NCBI RefSeq assembly: GCF_030247185.1
Contig: NC_080571.1
Coordinates: forward strand, 107,219,128 to 107,283,127
DNA: 64,000 nucleotides
Source: Malaya genurostris
Taxonomy: Eukaryota; Arthropoda; Insecta; Diptera; Culicidae
Direction: 5' to 3'
The translations under genes and the position numbers were made by a program. This document shows positions 59,053-64,000 of the stretch, one piece after another (the stretch's first letter is position 1; the number at the start of each line of letters is the position of its first letter). The notes beneath the pieces are model-generated. The model made no database searches, was not told where the DNA came from, and worked only from the letters and a program-made list of their open reading frames with translations.

Positions 59053-59455
59053 AATCTAGAGGTTATTTTTACTAAAATATCACTTCATTCAACTATCAAT
59101 TTTTATTTTAATATTGATCCTCAACTTTTCGAACGAATTCCCCTCTATCTATTGTTTTATCTTGTAAAATTCCTTTTCTCATTTTGTTATTTCTTGTCTT
59201 TCAAGACTATACTTTGCATAAATCATAATCACTCCTTTATTCTGTAGAAACCATTTTTCATTAGAAAAGTAGTCCTGGTAGTCCTTGCTCATTCTGTATT
59301 TTGGTAGTCCTTGCTCATTCTGCGGTAGCTTTTAACAATTACTTTTTCGCCTATGTTTAGTACCTGTTCATTCAATTTTAATAAATCTTCAGGGCAGAAC
59401 ATACTAAATCGTGAGCGAATTTTGCCATCCCTAAAATGTATATTCACAATAATTT
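59053..59455. other. AT-rich sequence with a short direct repeat
   Basis: The 21-bp TGGTAGTCCTTGCTCATTCT(G) occurs at 59276-59296 and 59302-59322. Nothing else was recognised. Confidence 0.5.
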
Positions 59456-59575
59456 TGCCTTAAAAACGGTTTCAATGGTGCGACGACATTGCAAATGTTA
59501 GAAGAGTGTATCGGCATAAATACTCTGAAGAAAACAGCCGTGTATCAGTGCCACGAACGTTTCAGAAGGCCGTGA
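59456..59575 (+). pseudogene. Possible mariner N-terminal (HTH) relic
   Basis: The frame reads NGFNGATTLQMLEECIGINT then LKKTAVYQCHERFRR, matching the pattern of mariner first helix-turn-helix segments (A..MLxKAFG ... SxTxxYEWxxRF). It is very short and the rest of the element is absent. Confidence 0.4.
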
Positions 59576-60000
59576 GTCTCGATTGAATACACTTGTATTT
59601 TTAATTTTCTGAATAAATTCCGGGAACTTTTTGATTAAGTTAGTATGACCTCCAGTAACAACAAGTGTTGAGCTAACAACCCTTTCTATCCCCTACCCAA
59701 CCAACACTAGGATCTGGCCGGCGGTACTGATCGTTCTAGTCTGGGCTTACAAGAAGATATACATTTAAAAATGCTTCTCAAATCCCAGGACTGATTATCC
59801 AGAAATTCTCAACAGGTCCTGCTCAGTGACGGAGTGGCAACGTTAAAGCAAGCTTTTGTTTAGTTGTCAGATTCTGTTAGAGTTCAGAGTTAAGTGCAGT
59901 TAGAGTTGGAGTTCAATCGCATTTTGAAAACTCACCCCGCGTTAGTACTTGATGCTTTTTTGTCCTACGTTTGGTTCCTGAGGATACGGTTTCAATAAAT
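59576..60000. other. AT-rich non-coding sequence, nothing recognised
   Basis: No supported feature was found. Confidence 0.4.
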
Positions 60001-60189
60001 AAAATCTAGTGGTGATATGATGCCCTTCTCATATTACTTATATTTTCATAAATATGACTAAGGAATTATTTAAAATGTTTTTCATTGAATCTTGGATAAG
60101 AACAAGAATAAAATCAGCCCCGTTTCGTAGTTTCTAACCACAATCTGGAACTTCCGGAATCCAGAAACAGGAATAGGTTCGTTTTGCTA

Positions 60190-61481
60190 ACAGATCGGCT
60201 GAAAAGTTCGTATCGTTTCTATGAGAGGGCGCCACTAGAATTAAATCCATACCATTTTCAGTTAGTACCAACCTTCAAAAGATACGTGTATAAATTTGAC
60301 AGCTGTCTGATTATTAGTTTGTGAGATATTGCATTTTGAGTGAAGCTACTTTTGTTATTGTGAAAAAAATGGAAAAAAAAGGAATTTCGTGTGTTGATGA
60401 AACACTACTTTTTGATGAAAAAAAGTGCCGCCGATACCAAAAAATGGCTTGATGAGTGTTATCCAGACTCTGCACCGGGCGAAGCAACAATTCGTAAGTG
60501 GTTTGCAAAATTTCGTACTGGTCATATGAGCACCGAAGACGATGAACGCAGTGGACGTCCAAAAGAGGCTGTTACCGATGAAAACGTGAAAAAAATCCAC
60601 AAAATGATTTTCAATGACCGTAAAGTGAAGTTGATCGAGATAGCTGACACCCTGAAGATATCAAAGGAACGTGTTGGACATATTATTCACGAATATTTGG
60701 ATATGAGAAAGCTTTGTGCAAAATGGGTGCCGCGTGAGCTCACAATCGATCAAAAACAACAACGAATTGATGATTCTGAGCAGTGTTTGGAGCTGTTATA
60801 TCGAAATAAAACCGATTTTTTTGTCGATATATAACAATGGACGAAACATGGCTCCATCACTTCACTTCGGAGTCCAATTGACAGTCAGCTGAGTGGACTG
60901 CACGCGATGAACCGAACCCAAAGCGTGGAAAGACTCAACAATCGGCCGGTAAGGTTATGGCGTCTGTATTTTGGGATTCGCATGGTATAATTTTCATAGA
61001 CTACCTTGAAAAGGGAAAAACCATCAACAGTGACTATTATATAGCGTTATTAGAGCGTTTGAAGGACGGAATTTCAAAAAAACGGCCTCATTTGAAGAAG
61101 AAAAAAGTTTTGTTTCATCAAGACAATGCACCGTGTCACAAGTCGATGAAAACCATCCTGAAATTGAACGAATTGGGCTTCGAATTGCTCCCTCATCCAC
61201 CGTATTCTCCAGATTTGGCCCCCAGTGACTTTTTCCTGTTCTCAGACCTCAAGAGAATGCTCGCTGGTAAAAAATTTAGAAGCAATGAAGAGGTAATCGC
61301 TGAAACTGAGGCCTATTTTGAGGCAAAGGACAAATCGTACTACAAAAATGGTATCGAAAAGTTGGAAGATCGCTATAATCGCTGTATCGCCTCTGATGGC
61401 AATTATGTTGAATAATAGAAACGAATTTTGGCAAAAAATGTGTGTTTCTATTAAACGATACGAACTTTTCAGCCGAACTGT
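60190..61481 (+). mobile_element. Irritans-type mariner element, nearly intact
   Basis: The element is 1,292 bp, flanked by TA (60188-60189 and 61482-61483). Its TIRs of about 28 bp (ACAGATCGGCTGAAAAGTTC ... and the inverse ending CAGCCGAACTGT) differ by one base over that length. Size, TA target and encoded protein fit the irritans subfamily of mariner (the group that includes Himar1). It sits inside a family A repeat, so it is younger than that repeat. Non-autonomous as it stands because of coding lesions. Confidence 0.92.
60369..61415 (+). pseudogene. Mariner transposase, irritans subfamily, with two frameshifts and one stop
   Basis: The natural ATG is 60369-60371, but an extra A in the poly-A run just after it (60373-60380) puts the rest out of frame. 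From about 60380 the frame reads KEFRVLMKHYF through two helix-turn-helix domains (DSAPGEATIRKWFAKFRTG; RKVKLIEIADTLKISKERVG) and KWVPRELTIDQKQQR. A one-base deletion near 60830 shifts the frame before TMDETWLHHF (first Asp, codon 60840-60842). TGA at 60879-60881 replaces a probable Arg codon. From 60957 the frame is open to TAA: HQDN (second Asp 61122-61124), 34 residues, SDFF (third Asp 61227-61229), ending NRCIASDGNYVE. All three catalytic codons remain, hence DD34D. Three small lesions only. Confidence 0.93.
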
Positions 61482-61503
61482 TAACAACTAACCTAAATGA
61501 CCA

Positions 61504-61708
61504 TCATCTGAATCGGCCAGTTTAAGTCGAAACTCGTTTACGTTCAGCACGACAGTAAAGACGTTGCACTTCTGTGCAAATAAAAAAAAGTGTTCTGTAA
61601 GTAGCAGAAACTTTATGTCTGCCTAGCGGTTTATGTTGAACTGCTAGGTTACATAACAGTTCAACATAAACTGTTATGTACTGACGAGTCGAAGAGAAAA
61701 CATAAAGT
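61504..61708. repeat. GACGAGTCGAAGA-type repeat with perfect hairpin
   Basis: It resembles the right arm of the inverted repeat at 47924-48053 (AAAAAAGTGTT, CTTTATGTCTGCCTAGCGG, TACTGACGAGTCGAAGAG, AAACATAAAGTA). TACATAACAGTT (61650-61661) and AACTGTTATGTA (61669-61680) form a perfect 12-bp stem with a 7-nt loop, and GTTTATGTTGAACTG upstream can pair alternatively with the same strand. Confidence 0.7.
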
Positions 61709-61709
61709 A

Positions 61710-62640
61710 CCTTATGATCAAAAAGGAACCGGAATTTTCATTTTAAAATTCCCGCGCTTGTCCAATCGGTAAACTTTTATTCTCTCAACGTTGGCAACAC
61801 TTTTATACACATTCTGTCAAATTTTGACGCATATCGTACGATTAGTTTTTGTTTGGCGTCTATACAAAGAAGTTGAAAAATTTTCGTGTGGCGATTTTTA
61901 TAATGCATGGTTTCGGCTTGCCTTCGAAGCGCCATTCGGTTGATTGTTGTTCGGTTTCGACGTCATATTCATAGATCCACACCTCATCACCAGTTATGAT
62001 GCATTCGATGAATGTGGGGTCACTATCTGCGTTGGAAATCATCTCTTTGGCCACATCAACACGACGCTGTTTTTGAATTAAATTCAGCTTTTTTGGCACC
62101 AGCCGAGAAGCGACGCGTTTCAAACCCAAAACATCAGTTAAAATGTGTTCGGCTGATCCATAAGAGATGCCCAACAACACAGCAATCTCTCTAATCGGTA
62201 CAGAACGATTTTGCAACACGATTTGCTTCGCAGATTCAATGTTTTCTTCAGTAACAGATGTTGTTGGGCGGCCAGGGATCTCATCATGATCCAAGCTTGT
62301 ACGACCACCTTTGAAGCGTTTAAACCACTCGTATGCCTGTGTTTTTCCAAGACACGATTCACCAAAGGCCTTTTCTAACATTTTCAACGTTTCGAAACAC
62401 TTAAATCCATTTGGAACACAAACGAACGCACGCATGTTGTTCTAAATTTTCATCCATTATAAAAATCGCCACACGAAAATTTTTCAACTTCTTTGTATAG
62501 ACGCCAAACAAAAACTAATCGTACGATATGCGTCAAAATTTGACAGAATGTGTTGCCAACGTTGAGAGAAAAAAGGTTTACCGATTGGACAAGCGCGGGA
62601 ATTTTAAAATGAAAATTCCGGTTCTTTTTTGATCATAAGG
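61710..62640 (-). mobile_element. Mariner-type element with about 190-bp terminal inverted repeats
   Basis: The 931-bp element is flanked by TA (61708-61709 and 62641-62642). The left arm 61710-61903 and right arm 62452-62640 are inverted copies, from CCTTATGATCAAAAA ... to ... GCGATTTTTATAATG, differing by a few bases and one roughly 10-bp insertion in the left arm (TTTTATACAC near 61803). Between the arms lies only the N-terminal part of a transposase. Such long TIRs in a mariner-type element are unusual, and the internal deletion makes it non-autonomous. Confidence 0.9.
61860..62457 (-). pseudogene. Mariner-type transposase, N-terminal half
   Basis: The likely true ATG (62455-62457, MDENLEQHACVRL) lies within the right TIR, and a frameshift separates it from the main frame starting at 62435. 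That frame contains the first HTH (LKMLEKAFGESCLGKTQAYE, WFKRF), GRP linker (PGRPTTSVTEENI), second HTH (VPIREIAVLLGISYGSAEHI), RLVPKKLNLIQKQRR and the first catalytic motif ITGDEVWIYEYDVE (Asp at residue 150 of that frame), and stops making sense after EWRFEGKPKP. Downstream codons are antisense TIR. The second and third catalytic residues are deleted. Confidence 0.88.
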
Positions 62641-63200
62641 TATAATCTAAATTACAATTTGAAACGGTTTTGAGCTAAATTTCAACGAAGCTTTCCGTGT
62701 TGATAATTTGAAATTTTAAACGCACTATATTCTGTACTGCCGGAACCGGAATACGAATCCAAATAAAATTCAATAGCAGCTTATTGGCTGTAAGACCTTT
62801 CATTTGAGCCTAAGTTGTTAAAAATCTGAAAATATAAAGTGAGTTTCGTTTTTGGAGTTTTTGATCACTATTTCCGGTACTTCCGAAACCAACAACTGGG
62901 AACCTGTATATCGGATATATAATTTTGTCGTCATCAACTTATAAAACATGCACAATATAAGAATTATGTGGCTTGTTCAAAGGACTTTATTTTTTACGTC
63001 ACCATGTATACGAAAATATTAATGAAATAGAAATATTGTTACGCTGTAATTCCGGAACCAGAAATCGGTTCCGTAAAAAATTCAATAGCGGCCTTTCATG
63101 TGAATTTAAGTTTGTGAAATCTCCGGGAAAATCAAGTGCATGTTTTGAGGAAATACACGCACACACCGACATTTTTGAACTCGATTATACAAACTCGATT

Positions 63201-63789
63201 ATACTAACAATACGTGATCCTTATCCAAGACATTTGTGGAGTGCGCAGTAGTATATTTGACCACTAATAAGGACAAGTAATGGAGAAACATCCTTTCATA
63301 TCCCTAGTCAATCTACGTTCGGATCAAGCCGAAGTCGATACTGATCAATAAATTTGGAGGATGCTATGCTAGAAGTTGTAGATTGAAGGGTGATTTAGCA
63401 AGTCCAGATCAAAACTTATAACAATTTTAGCAACCAGAAGTGAGGTTCATATTCATATTAAAATAGATCACCGTTGTGATTGATGCTCTTTTATTTGCAT
63501 AAAATTGTTTTGGAATTTAAGTGCTGGGTTAATTTTCACATTTTGTATGATATACCATGTACCAGCACAGAAAAGTCATATAAATATGAGACAACAGAAA
63601 TTCACAAAGAAATGGATTTTGCATGAGCTACACGTTTGTTGATAGTCAAACAATCCATTTGTGAAGATATCTGTCTTTTCGATTGATTCGATGGTAAAAA
63701 TTCACATCAAATTGATGTTGAAGTCGTTACGATTGATTCATATAATCAGCTAATAGCATTTGGATGTATGCAAACTTTTATTTACACTG
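63201..63789. other. AT-rich non-coding sequence, nothing recognised
   Basis: No supported feature was found. Confidence 0.4.
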
Positions 63790-64000
63790 GGGTCAGTTTA
63801 CGCGGTTTTTTAAATACGGTTTCTTTACGCGGATTTCCGAAGTTACGCGGTTTTTTACGCGGATTTCCAAAGTTACGCGGTTTTTTTCGGCATCAAAAGT
63901 CTCAAATTTTTTCTGTCCCAAAGTAGATCTGAAAAAAAAAAGTTTTATGAGATTACACCAGATCTGGACGTTTCATGCATTTCTAAGATATTTGGCATCA
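63790..64000. repeat. TTACGCGG repeat, partial copy running off the window
   Basis: It starts near GGGGTCAGTTTACGCGG and contains TTACGCGGATTTCCGAAG, TTACGCGGATTTCCAAAG and TTACGCGGTTTTTTTCGG in tandem, then AGATTACACCAGATCTGGAC and TTTCATGCATTTCTAAGATA. It is the reverse-orientation relative of 28625-29070. The other end is outside the window. Confidence 0.8.

Larger units (their letters stand above)
60001..63200 (+). repeat. Family A repeat, copy 4, split by nested transposons
   Basis: The left part, 60001-60189, begins CTAGTGGTGATATGATGCCC with TTCTCATATTACTTATATTT. A middle scrap (61482-61503) and the right part, 62643-63200, continue with TTTGAAACGGTTTTGAGCTA, CTGCCGGAACCGGAATACGA, GTAATTCCGGAACCAGAAAT and a CACACACCGACATTTTTGAA stretch. 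The intervening DNA consists of three other elements. The right terminus is not preserved. Confidence 0.7.

Overview
The window reads as non-coding, repeat-dense euchromatin of an insect, most likely a mosquito (Culicidae). The basis is inference: an AT-rich background; several decayed mariner and Tc1 (ITmD37E-like) transposons; jockey-type non-LTR retrotransposon relics; tRNA-derived SINEs; long ATT and GT microsatellites; and two abundant dispersed families carrying the motifs GTGAAAATCGGTTCAGCC and CAGTTCGTCGAGCTGAG, which I associate with mosquito genomes. I recognise no intact host protein-coding gene and no structural RNA gene. The window probably lies between genes or inside a very large intron. 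One 125-bp open segment ending at a good splice donor (28411-28535) is the only exon candidate.

Layout. 98-5353: a nearly perfect head-to-tail duplication of a 2,628-bp unit, each copy holding a SINE fragment and a 688-bp Tc1-type element reduced to its DNA-binding half. 5.4-15.7 kb: AT-rich sequence with a CCCGAACCCG-type repeat (two copies), a GC-richer island (7.4-8.9 kb), a decayed irritans-like mariner (9.64-10.04 kb) and a second GC-richer island (13.0-14.4 kb). 15.76-16.92 kb: a reverse-strand mariner. 18.8-19.9 kb: GC-richer island with a TATA-like box. 21.2-25.3 kb: family B repeat, SINE, Tc1 relic, and a complete SINE with target-site duplication. 26.4-27.1 kb: triplet-rich tract. 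28.6-32.5 kb: a nest of MITE, jockey relic, family A repeat with an inserted hAT-like MITE, and a SINE inserted into a Tc1 relic. 34.7-38.6 kb: family A repeat, LINE and Tc1 relics, decayed SINEs. 40.1-40.7 kb: LINE RNase H end bracketed by ATT arrays. 44.1-49.0 kb: possible 4.9-kb element with CAGGGTGG/CCACCCTG ends, packed with other repeats. 50.2-53.9 kb: a decayed DDE transposase plus a second copy of its 3' end sitting inside a family A repeat. 54-59.6 kb: AT-rich sequence, a foldback palindrome and a GC-richer stretch. 60.0-63.25 kb: family A repeat split by a nearly intact irritans mariner, a hairpin repeat, and a mariner with about 190-bp terminal inverted repeats. 63.79 kb to the end: start of a TTACGCGG repeat that runs out of the window.

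Nothing here works together as a pathway. The content is a stratigraphy of transposon insertions, and the points worth attention are the clean duplications, target-site duplications, nesting events and unnamed repeat families. Family names given below (A, B) are labels of convenience. Exact identities, copy numbers and names would need a repeat-library search that I could not run.
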